Below, one piece after another: positions 1 to 7,300 of a stretch of DNA of 13,526 bases (position 1 is the stretch's first letter; the number at the start of each line of letters is the position of its first letter). A model generated the notes under the pieces. It saw only the letters and a list, made by a program, of their open reading frames with translations. It searched no databases and was not told the DNA's origin. The DNA lies in the NCBI GenBank assembly GCA_937926185.1, contig CALEYM010000121.1:1-13526 (forward strand). Direction: 5' to 3'. The position numbers and the translations under genes were made by a program. This DNA is from an uncultured Bacteroidota bacterium. Lineage in GTDB: Bacteria; Bacteroidota; Bacteroidia; Chitinophagales; Saprospiraceae.

Positions 1-51
1 CAGCTCTTGGCACTGTATGTAGATTGGGAAAGGTTGCGATACCAAGAGCTG
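1..51. repeat. 10-bp perfect inverted repeat at the window edge
   Basis: CAGCTCTTGG at 1-10 is the exact reverse complement of CCAAGAGCTG at 42-51, with a 31-nt spacer. It lies beyond the 3' end of the M23 peptidase gene on the minus strand, so it could be a terminator-type hairpin for that gene. There is no clear T-tract, and the left arm touches the window edge, so the repeat may extend further. Its function is not determined. Confidence 0.5.
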
Positions 52-58
52 GGTTAAT

Positions 59-86
59 CCGCAATCCGCAATCCGCAATCCGCAAT
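59..86. repeat. Four tandem copies of the 7-bp unit CCGCAAT
   Basis: Exact copies lie at 59-65, 66-72, 73-79 and 80-86. The array abuts the stop codon of the M23 peptidase gene (TGA, complement of 86-88), and the last base of the array is the last base of that stop. The unit contains no stop codon in any frame on either strand. The period matches the 7-bp repeats inside dnaX, but the unit sequence differs. Confidence 0.9.
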
Positions 87-1033
87 CAATTAAAACTGAT
101 ATAATCGCTCGGATTCACCGGCCTGCCCTTGTGCCATAACTCGAAGTGCAGGTGCGGGCCGGAAGTGTTTTCGCCCGAATTGCCGATAATGGCGATGGCT
201 TCCCCGGCCTTGATCGTGCTGCCGGTTTCTTTCAGCAAAACGGAGTTGTGCTTATACATCGTTACCACGTTGTTGGGATGCTGAATGGCGATGCTGTAAC
301 CGGTTTCCACCGTGTAGCCGGCAGAGATCACCACCCCGTCGGCCGCGGCTTTGACGGCGGTGTTTTTAGGTGCGGCCACGTCGATACCGAAGTGATTTTT
401 TTGCAGATCAAACACGGAGGTTACCTCCCCGGAAACGGGCGGCATAAAAAACAGCTGCTCCAGGGGCTGCTCGCGCGACAGCAATACCGGCAGCCCGCCC
501 GACGCGGGTTCACCGCCTGAAAAAGTACCGCTGGCCACGGCGTTGCGCAGTTGCTCGTCTTCGCCGATGCGTTCCACGGTTTTGGCCGCGGTATCGGCCG
601 GATTGACCGGCTGGCCTTTTTTCTTCACCGCTTCCTTGGTGAAATCGGACATGTCGCCCACCAGTATTTTCCGGAAATTTTCGTTGTAGGCGCGATGCGC
701 CTGTATCTCGTCTTCCAGATCGGACACCTTCGTAGTCAGCTCGGCAATTTCCGCATCGCGCCGGAAATCTCCGTATCCGGGGATATACCGTTTGAGCGGC
801 GTGTACACGATGAGCAGGGTCACCAGGATGGCCGTGCCCACGACCAGGGAACTCAGGAAAATATATACACTCAGCGGCGTCAGCTTCAGCGAAGTCAGCT
901 CCTCGAAAGTTTCGTCGTTCATGATCACCAGGCGGTATTTGTCGCGCAGTTGCGACATCAGGCTGCGGTCGTCGTCGCCGCTGCGCCGGAAAAACGCGCC
1001 CAGTTTTTTTATAAAAGCGAGATATTTTTGCAT
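86..1033 (-). CDS. Membrane-anchored M23 (LytM-type) metallopeptidase
   Basis: This 315-aa protein is predicted to be a peptidoglycan endopeptidase or LytM-like factor of the cell envelope. A basic cytoplasmic N-terminus (about 1-50) leads to one transmembrane helix (about 54-77), a short coiled coil (about 91-124), a linker rich in Gly/Ser/Pro, and a C-terminal M23 domain (about 195-315). Expected zinc and catalytic residues are present: H214 and D218 in HFGID, H262, and H294/H296 in HLHFE, so the enzyme looks active. The frame stays open to 1312, but that longer form would run into the divergent porW gene. The ATG at 1033 fits the domain layout and has a -7-like motif just upstream, so it was chosen. 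The gene is divergent from porW with a 178-bp shared upstream region. M23 proteins with this membrane-plus-coiled-coil layout are common in Bacteroidota; a link with type IX secretion is only suggested by position. Confidence 0.9.
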   Translation of the reverse strand: MQKYLAFIKKLGAFFRRSGDDDRSLMSQLRDKYRLVIMNDETFEELTSLKLTPLSVYIFLSSLVVGTAILVTLLIVYTPLKRYIPGYGDFRRDAEIAELTTKVSDLEDEIQAHRAYNENFRKILVGDMSDFTKEAVKKKGQPVNPADTAAKTVERIGEDEQLRNAVASGTFSGGEPASGGLPVLLSREQPLEQLFFMPPVSGEVTSVFDLQKNHFGIDVAAPKNTAVKAAADGVVISAGYTVETGYSIAIQHPNNVVTMYKHNSVLLKETGSTIKAGEAIAIIGNSGENTSGPHLHFELWHKGRPVNPSDYISFN

Positions 1034-1052
1034 CGGTTTACTATAAACGCCG

Positions 1053-1060
1053 CAAAGTTC
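1053..1060 (-). promoter_or_regulatory. -7-like element of the M23 peptidase gene
   Basis: On the minus strand the sequence reads GAACTTTG, one mismatch from the Bacteroidota -7 consensus TAnnTTTG. Transcription would start close to 1046, giving a leader of roughly 13 nt before the ATG at 1033. No convincing -33 TTTG partner was found. The same A-N-CTTTGC core precedes several other genes in this window. Confidence 0.4.
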
Positions 1061-1211
1061 GGGCAAAATGCCTTGTCCGCGGCATAAATATTCGTCTCCG
1101 GGCATCGAATTTGTGTTAAATTGACTTGCCCGGACAACCTGTTGCACATAAATCGCGCCATTTAGCACCACTGCCGCCCCCGCGCGGCGTCGATTCAATT
1201 TTAACGGGAAT

Positions 1212-4070
1212 ATGAAAAACATCCGGATCATACTGCTTTCCCTGGTTGCCGTCTTGCTGACCGCCGGTTGCGTCACCACCAAGAAAAAAAATGCGGAAGT
1301 CGGCTGGTTCAAAAAAGGTTACCACAACCTGACTTCGAAATACAACTATTGGTTCAACGCCGATGAGTTGCTGCGGTTCACCATGATCAAAATGGAGGAT
1401 TCGCACAAAGACAATTACAGCCAGATACTCGACCTGTATCCTTACGCCGCCGTCGACCCCCAACCTGTGCAGGGCGATCTGGATAATGTGATCAAAAAAT
1501 CGTCGATGGCTATCGCTATCCACCGCGTGAGCGACTGGACCGACGACTGCTACACGATGATCGGACAATCGCAATACCTTAAACGCGACTTCGAGACAGC
1601 CGAATCTACGTTCAAATATATTCAGGACGAATACGACCCGAAGAAAAAAACCAAGTCGAAACTGAAAAGCGGAAAGAAGAAAAAGGAAACGGTAAAGAAG
1701 AAAAAGAAGAAACCTTCGAAAAAGAAAAAACCTTCGAAAAAGAAGAAGTCGTCGAAAAAGAAAAAGTCAGCCAAAAAAAGTTCGGCCAAGGACGCCAAAA
1801 CAACCGATGCCAAAAAACCGGCGGCAACCAAACCGAAAAAAGCTGCCGAAGAGCCGCCGGTAACCGGAGAAAACCCTTATGATAAAGGAATGATCCAACG
1901 TACCGCCGCTTTCCCCAAAGCCATGATCTGGTATGGCAGGACGCTGGTGGAGCGCGAAAAATATGACGAGGCCGACTTTTTGTTCCGCGACCTCGAACAG
2001 GATTACTTTTTCCCGCCGGAACTGCGCCAGGACCTGTACACCGCGGAAGCCTACCTTTGGATCAAACAAAAACGCTACGAAAGGGCTTTGGCGCCCCTGG
2101 AACAGGCCATTCAACACGCCGGCAAAAAAAAGGATCGCGCGCGCCTGGCCTATATTCTCGCCCAACTGTACGAACGGGCCGGTCAATTCGACAAGGCTTA
2201 CGCCGCACTCGAAACCGCACTGAACAGCAACCCGGAATATGAAATGGAGTTCAACGCCCGCCTGCATTTGATACAGGCCGGATGGGCCCATGGCAAAATG
2301 ACCAGCGCAGAAGCGAACAAGGCGCTGGAAAAGATGACCAAAGACGCCAAAAACTTCGAATACCGGGATCAGATCTATTTCACCATGGCCCAGATAGCCC
2401 TGAAAGACGGACTGAAAAAAGACGCCATGGCGCTCCTGCGGCAGTCGCTGAGTTACAGCCAGGGCAATAACGCCCAGCGCAGCGAATCCTACCTGCTGCT
2501 GGCCGACCTTTACTTCGAAGCGGAAGACTTTGTGGCCGCCAAAAGTTACTTCGACAGCACCCTGACCGTCCTGCCAGCCATCGACGAACGGTATGCCCGC
2601 GTAAAACAATACGCCGAAAACCTTACCGATATCGCCCGGCTCATTACCCTCATCGCCAACAACGACAGTATCGTTCGTATCTACAACATGAGCGACGCGG
2701 AGCGCAAGGAACTGGCCAAAAAAATTAAAAAACAACGCGATGAAGAGGAAGCCGCGGCAGCCCGCGCGCTGGCACAGGCGCAAGCCCCCGCGCCGGGTGG
2801 CGGTATCAAAACGCTGTCAGCGCCCATCGCCGGCGTAAAACCTTCGTCCTTTTACTTCTACAACGAATCCTTCGTCAAAAAAGGTAAAAAAGACTTCAAC
2901 AAAACCTGGGGCGACCGCAAACTGGAAGACAACTGGCGCCGCGGCAGCCGGTCTTCCGCCGGAGGTCAGGGCGACCTCGCCGATGCCGACAGCCTGGCCA
3001 ACGACGTCAGCGACAACGTTATCGCCGACCTGTTCCAGGGCATCCCCCGCAACGAGGCAGAGATGGCCGTGTTGCACCTGTCGACCTACGAAGCCATGTA
3101 CAACCTCGGCGTGCTTTTCCGCGACAAGCTGAAAAACAACCGCCGCTGTACGGGCACACTCGAAGACATGCAAACCCGCTATCCGGACACCCTCAAATAC
3201 GAAAAAGAAACCTGGTACTACTGCTACCTGGCTTTCAACGACCTGGGCAACCGCGAACGCGCCCAGTACTACCTGGACAAACTGGTGGGCAAATACCCCA
3301 ACAGTCCCTTCGCCCGGGCGCTGACCGACCCGAATTTCGCCAGCGCGGCCAAAGAACGCGAACGCGAACTCAATCAATACTACGAGCAAACCTACTCTTT
3401 CTTCCGGAACGGCGATTACCGTTCGGCTTTCGACCGCTGCCAGGAAGCGCCCAAAAAATACGGCTCCACCAATCCGCTGATGGCCAAATTCGCCCTGCTC
3501 AGCGCCTTGTGCACCGGCAATTTGCAGGGCAACGACGCATACTGCCAGTCGCTGAAAGAGGTGATCGCCCGCTACCCGGAAAGCGCCGAAGCCACCCGCG
3601 CCCGGGAAATCGCCCGACTGCTCTCGTGCAAAGGCTTTGAAGTGCCGGACAGCAAAGCCAATAACGCGAACACCGCCTCACTCGACGACGCTTTCTCACT
3701 CGACAACGACAAACTGCACTACATCCTCGTGGCCGTCTCAGGCGATGTACGGCTCGACGACATCAAAGTAGCCGTATCCGACTACAACCGGGAATACCAC
3801 AAACTGGACCAACTGCGCATCTCCAACATCTTCCTCGGTACCGACACCAATACGCCGATCGTCGTGATCCGTAAATTCGACAGCCGGGAACAGGCCATGC
3901 GCTACTACAACGAGGTAAGAGACCGCAAGGAATTCCTCGGCGAAACCAGTAAAAAGACTTACAACAAGGAAATTTTCGCCATTACGCAGGAAAACTACCG
4001 CCGGGTGCTGAAAAACAAGACGCTGGACGGGTACCGGGAGTTTTTTATGGATAATTATCTGCAGAAGTAA
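1212..4070 (+). CDS. porW: Type IX secretion system TPR lipoprotein PorW/SprE
   Basis: This 952-aa protein is the probable PorW (SprE) lipoprotein, needed in Bacteroidota for type IX secretion and gliding. It starts with a lipoprotein signal (hydrophobic 4-16, lipobox LTAGC, lipidated C20). The segment YHNLTSKYNYWFNADELL right after the lipobox is typical of the family. TPR-like helical repeats cover about 234-355, 385-450 and 640-760. The C-terminal region (about 833-952, beginning KLHYILVAV and ending in ENYRRVLKNK...FFMDNY) also matches the family. Two low-complexity stretches interrupt it: a Lys-rich segment at about 144-216 and an E/A/Q/P-rich linker at about 510-531. The ATG at 1212 gives a complete signal peptide. 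It is the first gene of a plus-strand pair with the helicase 58 bp downstream. Family assignment rests on recalled sequence features, not a search. Confidence 0.87.
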   Translation: MKNIRIILLSLVAVLLTAGCVTTKKKNAEVGWFKKGYHNLTSKYNYWFNADELLRFTMIKMEDSHKDNYSQILDLYPYAAVDPQPVQGDLDNVIKKSSMAIAIHRVSDWTDDCYTMIGQSQYLKRDFETAESTFKYIQDEYDPKKKTKSKLKSGKKKKETVKKKKKKPSKKKKPSKKKKSSKKKKSAKKSSAKDAKTTDAKKPAATKPKKAAEEPPVTGENPYDKGMIQRTAAFPKAMIWYGRTLVEREKYDEADFLFRDLEQDYFFPPELRQDLYTAEAYLWIKQKRYERALAPLEQAIQHAGKKKDRARLAYILAQLYERAGQFDKAYAALETALNSNPEYEMEFNARLHLIQAGWAHGKMTSAEANKALEKMTKDAKNFEYRDQIYFTMAQIALKDGLKKDAMALLRQSLSYSQGNNAQRSESYLLLADLYFEAEDFVAAKSYFDSTLTVLPAIDERYARVKQYAENLTDIARLITLIANNDSIVRIYNMSDAERKELAKKIKKQRDEEEAAAARALAQAQAPAPGGGIKTLSAPIAGVKPSSFYFYNESFVKKGKKDFNKTWGDRKLEDNWRRGSRSSAGGQGDLADADSLANDVSDNVIADLFQGIPRNEAEMAVLHLSTYEAMYNLGVLFRDKLKNNRRCTGTLEDMQTRYPDTLKYEKETWYYCYLAFNDLGNRERAQYYLDKLVGKYPNSPFARALTDPNFASAAKERERELNQYYEQTYSFFRNGDYRSAFDRCQEAPKKYGSTNPLMAKFALLSALCTGNLQGNDAYCQSLKEVIARYPESAEATRAREIARLLSCKGFEVPDSKANNANTASLDDAFSLDNDKLHYILVAVSGDVRLDDIKVAVSDYNREYHKLDQLRISNIFLGTDTNTPIVVIRKFDSREQAMRYYNEVRDRKEFLGETSKKTYNKEIFAITQENYRRVLKNKTLDGYREFFMDNYLQK
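1713..1784 (+). repeat. 18-bp tandem repeats coding (P/S)SKKKK within porW
   Basis: Four successive 18-bp units (1713-1730, 1731-1748, 1749-1766, 1767-1784) encode PSKKKK, PSKKKK, SSKKKK and the degenerate SAKKSS. They form the core of a longer Lys/Ser/Pro/Ala-rich tract that spans about 1641-1860 in frame. Lys codons alternate AAA and AAG, and the units have drifted, which suggests the expansion is kept at the protein level. The tract resembles histone-H1-like tails, but here it lies in an exported lipoprotein. Confidence 0.85.
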
Positions 4071-4092
4071 GTATAGTGTTGTTTAAGTATAC

Positions 4093-4100
4093 CAACTTTG
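4093..4100 (+). promoter_or_regulatory. -7-like element of the DEAD-box helicase gene
   Basis: CAACTTTG, followed by CACC, is one mismatch from TAnnTTTG. It lies 23-30 bp after the porW stop and would place the transcript start near 4107, about 22 nt before the TTG start codon at 4129. This suggests the helicase can be transcribed independently of porW. No -33 element was recognised. Confidence 0.42.
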
Positions 4101-4128
4101 CACCTCGAAATCACTAAATAAACATCTT

Positions 4129-5397
4129 TTGGAGTTCTCTGAATTTGGCTTTCACCCCGACCTGCTCGCCGGCATCGATACCCTGAATTTTAAAACGGCT
4201 ACTCCCATACAGGAACAGGCCATTCCCCTCATTTTACAAGGAAAAGACCTGATCGGAATTGCCCAAACCGGCACCGGAAAAACAGCCGCCTTCATTCTGC
4301 CCATTCTTGATCAAATCATGGATGAAGCCGACGGGCATTATACCCGCGCACTGGTGGTGGTACCCACCCGGGAACTGGCCGTGCAAATCGACCAGGCCGT
4401 GGAGATTTATTCCTATTTCACCGGCATTTCATGCATAGCCGTGTACGGCGGCAGCGGCGGCAGCGAGTTCGCCCAGGAACGCAACGCCATTACCCGCGGC
4501 GTCGATCTGATCATCGCTACTCCGGGACGCCTCATCGCCCATATCAACATGGGCTACGTCGACTTTTCCAAACTGAAATTTCTGGTCCTCGACGAAGCCG
4601 ACCGCATGCTCGACATGGGTTTTATGCCCGACATCCAGCGCATCGTGGCCAAACTGAACCCCAACCGGCAAAACCTCCTGTTCTCTGCCACCATGCCCCA
4701 GGGCGTCATGCGCCTGGCCCGCACCCTGCTGCGCGATCCCGCCACCGTGAAAATCGCCCTTTCGAAACCCGCCGAAGGCGTTAAACAAGGCGCCTACGTA
4801 GTCACGGAAGAACAAAAACTACCCCTGCTGCTCGAATTGCTGAATACCCGCGAAGGCGAACGTATCCTGATTTTCAGTTCAACCAAGCAGGCTGTCGGCA
4901 AACTTTTTCAAAAACTAAAATCCCGCAACCTCAACGCCGGACAGATCAGCAGCGACCTCGAACAGAGCGAACGCGAGAAGATCATGCTCGCCTTCCGCAA
5001 CCGCCAGGTGGATATCCTCGTGGCTACCGACGTGCTCAGCCGCGGCATCGACATCGACGGCATCGATCTGGTGCTCAACTACGACGTACCGCAGGACGCC
5101 GAAGACTACGTGCACCGCGTGGGCCGCACCGCCCGCGCCGCCCGCGAAGGCGCCGCCATTACCCTCATCGCTCCCACCGACCAGCGGCGTTTCCAACGCA
5201 TCGAAACGCTTATCGGGAATGAAGTGGAAAAGCTGCCCGTTCCGGCTTCCCTTGGCCCGGCGCCTGAATACGCACCCGCAAAATACGCGGAGCAACGGCG
5301 TGGAAAACCCCGGGGCGGCGGCGATAAAAAAGCCCCTTTCCGCGGGAAAAGAAGGCAAGACGGGCGAAAAGGGGGCAGCGGGAAAAAGACAGCCTGA
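4129..5397 (+). CDS. DEAD-box ATP-dependent RNA helicase (RhlE-like), TTG start
   Basis: This 422-aa protein unwinds or remodels RNA using ATP. All core motifs are intact: Q-motif (F21 with TPIQ at 25-28), motif I AQTGTGKT (45-52), Ia PTRELA (79-84), Ib TPGR (131-134), II DEAD (155-158), III SAT (186-188), V ATDVLSRGID (299-308) and VI HRVGRTAR (329-336). The last 40 or so residues are rich in Lys, Arg and Gly, as in RhlE/CsdA-type helicases that bind structured RNA or assembling ribosomes. The start is a TTG: the frame is open upstream only to a TAA at 4084-4086 with no ATG between, and the N-terminus MEFSEFGFHPDLL aligns with the usual family start. It lies 58 bp downstream of porW and converges on pyrD with a 23-bp gap. 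No strong intrinsic terminator is visible in that gap. Confidence 0.95.
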   Translation: MEFSEFGFHPDLLAGIDTLNFKTATPIQEQAIPLILQGKDLIGIAQTGTGKTAAFILPILDQIMDEADGHYTRALVVVPTRELAVQIDQAVEIYSYFTGISCIAVYGGSGGSEFAQERNAITRGVDLIIATPGRLIAHINMGYVDFSKLKFLVLDEADRMLDMGFMPDIQRIVAKLNPNRQNLLFSATMPQGVMRLARTLLRDPATVKIALSKPAEGVKQGAYVVTEEQKLPLLLELLNTREGERILIFSSTKQAVGKLFQKLKSRNLNAGQISSDLEQSEREKIMLAFRNRQVDILVATDVLSRGIDIDGIDLVLNYDVPQDAEDYVHRVGRTARAAREGAAITLIAPTDQRRFQRIETLIGNEVEKLPVPASLGPAPEYAPAKYAEQRRGKPRGGGDKKAPFRGKRRQDGRKGGSGKKTA

Positions 5398-5420
5398 GTA
5401 TTAGCCCTTTGCTTGCTGGG

Positions 5421-6458
5421 TTATTTTAAATTGCTGAGTATTCTGCGCACCAACCCTGGCCCCTCATACACCAACCCTGAATACACCTGTACCAGATCGG
5501 CCCCGGCCGCCAGTTTTTCCCTTGCCGCTTCCGCCGAATCGATGCCGCCCACGCCTATAATGACCGGCCCGGCGCCCAGTTTTTTCCGCAGATACCGGAT
5601 CACTGCCGAGGAACGCGCCCGTAGCGGCGCGCCGCTAAGCCCACCGGCGCCCATTCTTTCCACTACATTGGCCGGCGTGGTAAGTCCTTCACGGGAAACA
5701 GTCGTATTGGTGGCAATGACGCCGCTCAGCCCCGTGTCGCGTACAATGGCGGCGATATCATCCAACTGGCTGTCGTTCAGGTCGGGAGCGATTTTGAGCA
5801 GCAGCGGTTTGGGTTGGGCATACGTCCGGTTCTTTTCCTGTAAAATCCGAAGCAGCCGGGTGAGCGGTTCTTTCTCCTGGAGTTCGCGCAGACCGGGCGT
5901 ATTGGGCGAACTGACGTTGACCACGAAGTAGTCCACATACGGAAACAAGATTTCAAAACAGCGCAGGTAATCGTCCGCCGCCTGATCGTTCGGGGTGGCT
6001 TTGTTTTTGCCGATGTTTCCGCCGATGATAATGCCGCCGGGCAAGCCCTTTTCCCTCAGGCGCCGCAAACGGCCGGCCAGCGCCTCCAAGCCTTCGTTGT
6101 TGAAACCCATGCGGTTGATGAGCGCCCCGTCGGCGGGCAGTCGGAACAGGCGCGGCCGGGGGTTGCCACCCTGCGGTTGGGGCGTTACGGTGCCCACTTC
6201 TATAAATCCGAAGCCCAGGCAGGCCAGGCCTTCGATGTGTTTGCCGTCTTTGTCGAACCCGGCGGCCAGGCCCACCGGGTTGGGGAATGTCAGCCCCCCG
6301 ACCTGCCTTTCCAGGCGTTTATCCTCCACACTGTACCAATGCCGGAGCAGCCGGTGGAAGAGCGGAATATTGGCTGCCAGATCGAGCAGGGCGACGGTGA
6401 CGCGGTGTGCGGTTTCGGGAGAAAGGAGAAACAGGAGCGGCTTAAACAATCGGTACAT
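5421..6458 (-). CDS. pyrD: Dihydroorotate dehydrogenase (quinone), class 2
   Basis: This 345-aa enzyme oxidises dihydroorotate to orotate with FMN and passes electrons to membrane quinones, the fourth step of UMP synthesis. Class 2 features are visible: an N-terminal helical extension (about 1-45) for membrane association, GLAAGFDKDG (63-72), NRMGFNN (115-121), and NVSSPNTPGLR (181-191), which holds the class 2 catalytic serine (S184). K222 in LKIAPD, ATNTT, GGLSG and the C-terminal VQVYSGLVYEGP phosphate-binding segment are also present. Length is typical of the class. The ATG at 6458 gives the standard start (MYRLFKPLLF). It follows the Crp/Fnr gene by 18 nt and is probably co-transcribed with it, although a -7-like motif lies in the gap. 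Confidence 0.97.
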   Translation of the reverse strand: MYRLFKPLLFLLSPETAHRVTVALLDLAANIPLFHRLLRHWYSVEDKRLERQVGGLTFPNPVGLAAGFDKDGKHIEGLACLGFGFIEVGTVTPQPQGGNPRPRLFRLPADGALINRMGFNNEGLEALAGRLRRLREKGLPGGIIIGGNIGKNKATPNDQAADDYLRCFEILFPYVDYFVVNVSSPNTPGLRELQEKEPLTRLLRILQEKNRTYAQPKPLLLKIAPDLNDSQLDDIAAIVRDTGLSGVIATNTTVSREGLTTPANVVERMGAGGLSGAPLRARSSAVIRYLRKKLGAGPVIIGVGGIDSAEAAREKLAAGADLVQVYSGLVYEGPGLVRRILSNLK

Positions 6459-6462
6459 GCCG

Positions 6463-6470
6463 CAAAGATC
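6463..6470 (-). promoter_or_regulatory. Possible -7 element directly before pyrD
   Basis: The minus strand reads GATCTTTG, then CGGC and the pyrD ATG. It has one mismatch to TAnnTTTG. If used, the transcript would start at or within a few bases of the start codon, giving a leaderless or nearly leaderless mRNA. The short gap to the upstream gene makes chance occurrence or an additional internal promoter equally possible. Confidence 0.28.
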
Positions 6471-6476
6471 GGAAAA

Positions 6477-7223
6477 TCAGTGGCGTATCTCCGCTGCCAG
6501 TCCTTCCAAATCCCGCACCAGCAGACGCGAGCGGTTGAAAGTCAGCAACTTTTTGTAACGCAGGTCGTTGAGCGTGGTGGTCACCGTTTGGCGGCTGGTG
6601 GCGGTCATATTGGCGATTTCCTGGTGGGTGATGGGTTTGCGGATCACCCATTCGTAGCCCACCCGCTGGCCTTTGGAGCGGGCCAGTTGCACCAAAAATT
6701 CCACGATCCGGCTGCGGCTGTCGCGAAACACCATCGATTCGAGGCGGCGTTCCATTTCCAGCTGGCGGTTGCCGAAAATGCGCATGAAGAACAAGTGGAG
6801 GTCGCTGCGCTCCCGCATCAGTTCGTGCAATTCATCCAGCGTGACAACGCAAACGGTAGTGTTTTCAAGGGCCGCGGCCCAGTCGCGGCGGCGCTCCTCT
6901 CCTACGAGGGCCAGCTCGCCGAACACCTCGCCTTTGCCGAGAATGGCCTTGGTGATCTCCTTGCCCTCCTCGTTCATCGTCGAAATTTTTACGCGGCCTT
7001 CGGTGATAAAAAACACGCGGTCGGACAGGTCGTCGGGCACAAAAAACGATTCATTTTTACCGTAAGTGCGGTGCAAATGATGGGCCATGCGTTCCTTGTC
7101 GCCGAGTTTGCCCGGACAGAGCAGGTGCGTGACGTCGATGTTTTCCAGATGCCATAGTGCTTGCATGGACAGGGCGCGCGGTTTGGGCGGAGTAGTGGCC
7201 GGACGTTGAAGAATTGCTGTCAT
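6477..7223 (-). CDS. Crp/Fnr-family transcriptional regulator
   Basis: This 248-aa protein has a cyclic-nucleotide-binding-type beta-roll (about 40-140), a dimerisation helix (about 140-170) and a C-terminal winged helix-turn-helix with ITHQEIANMTATSRQTVTTTLNDL at about 198-221, so it should bind DNA as a dimer. In the effector pocket, E103 in GEVFGELAL and R113 correspond in spacing to CRP E72 and R82, but the CRP Ser83 position is Asp114; cAMP as ligand is therefore uncertain. Only two cysteines (36, 125) are present, so an FNR-type iron-sulfur cluster is unlikely. The frame is open to 7304, but the ATG at 7223 was chosen because a -7-like motif at 7240-7247 lies between the two candidate starts. 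Its targets are unknown. It probably shares a transcript with pyrD. Confidence 0.92.
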   Translation of the reverse strand: MTAILQRPATTPPKPRALSMQALWHLENIDVTHLLCPGKLGDKERMAHHLHRTYGKNESFFVPDDLSDRVFFITEGRVKISTMNEEGKEITKAILGKGEVFGELALVGEERRRDWAAALENTTVCVVTLDELHELMRERSDLHLFFMRIFGNRQLEMERRLESMVFRDSRSRIVEFLVQLARSKGQRVGYEWVIRKPITHQEIANMTATSRQTVTTTLNDLRYKKLLTFNRSRLLVRDLEGLAAEIRH

Positions 7224-7239
7224 AAGGCTTTTTTGAGGG

Positions 7240-7247
7240 CAAAGTTG
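7240..7247 (-). promoter_or_regulatory. -7-like element of the Crp/Fnr gene
   Basis: The minus strand reads CAACTTTG followed by CCC, identical over 8 bases to the element before the helicase gene. It has one mismatch to TAnnTTTG. It would start transcription near 7233, about 10 nt before the ATG at 7223. This supports the shorter start and transcription independent of dnaX. Confidence 0.42.
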
Positions 7248-7300
7248 GCGGCAAGGGGGCGGGCAATTTGTTACTGGCAGGACATTTTGAAAAAAAGTCC

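Noticed and set aside
1034..1312. An N-terminal extension of the M23 peptidase up to 1312
   Set aside because: It would overlap the start and signal peptide of the divergent porW gene, has no family-like sequence, and a promoter-like motif lies inside it at 1053-1060.
1641..1860. Frameshift or sequencing error producing the Lys-rich tract in porW
   Set aside because: The frame before and after the tract encodes family-typical sequence, and the tract keeps a regular 18-bp structure in the same frame.
5398..5420. A strong bidirectional terminator between the helicase and pyrD
   Set aside because: Only a weak five-pair stem (AGCCC with GGGTT) is possible in the 23-bp gap, too little to call.
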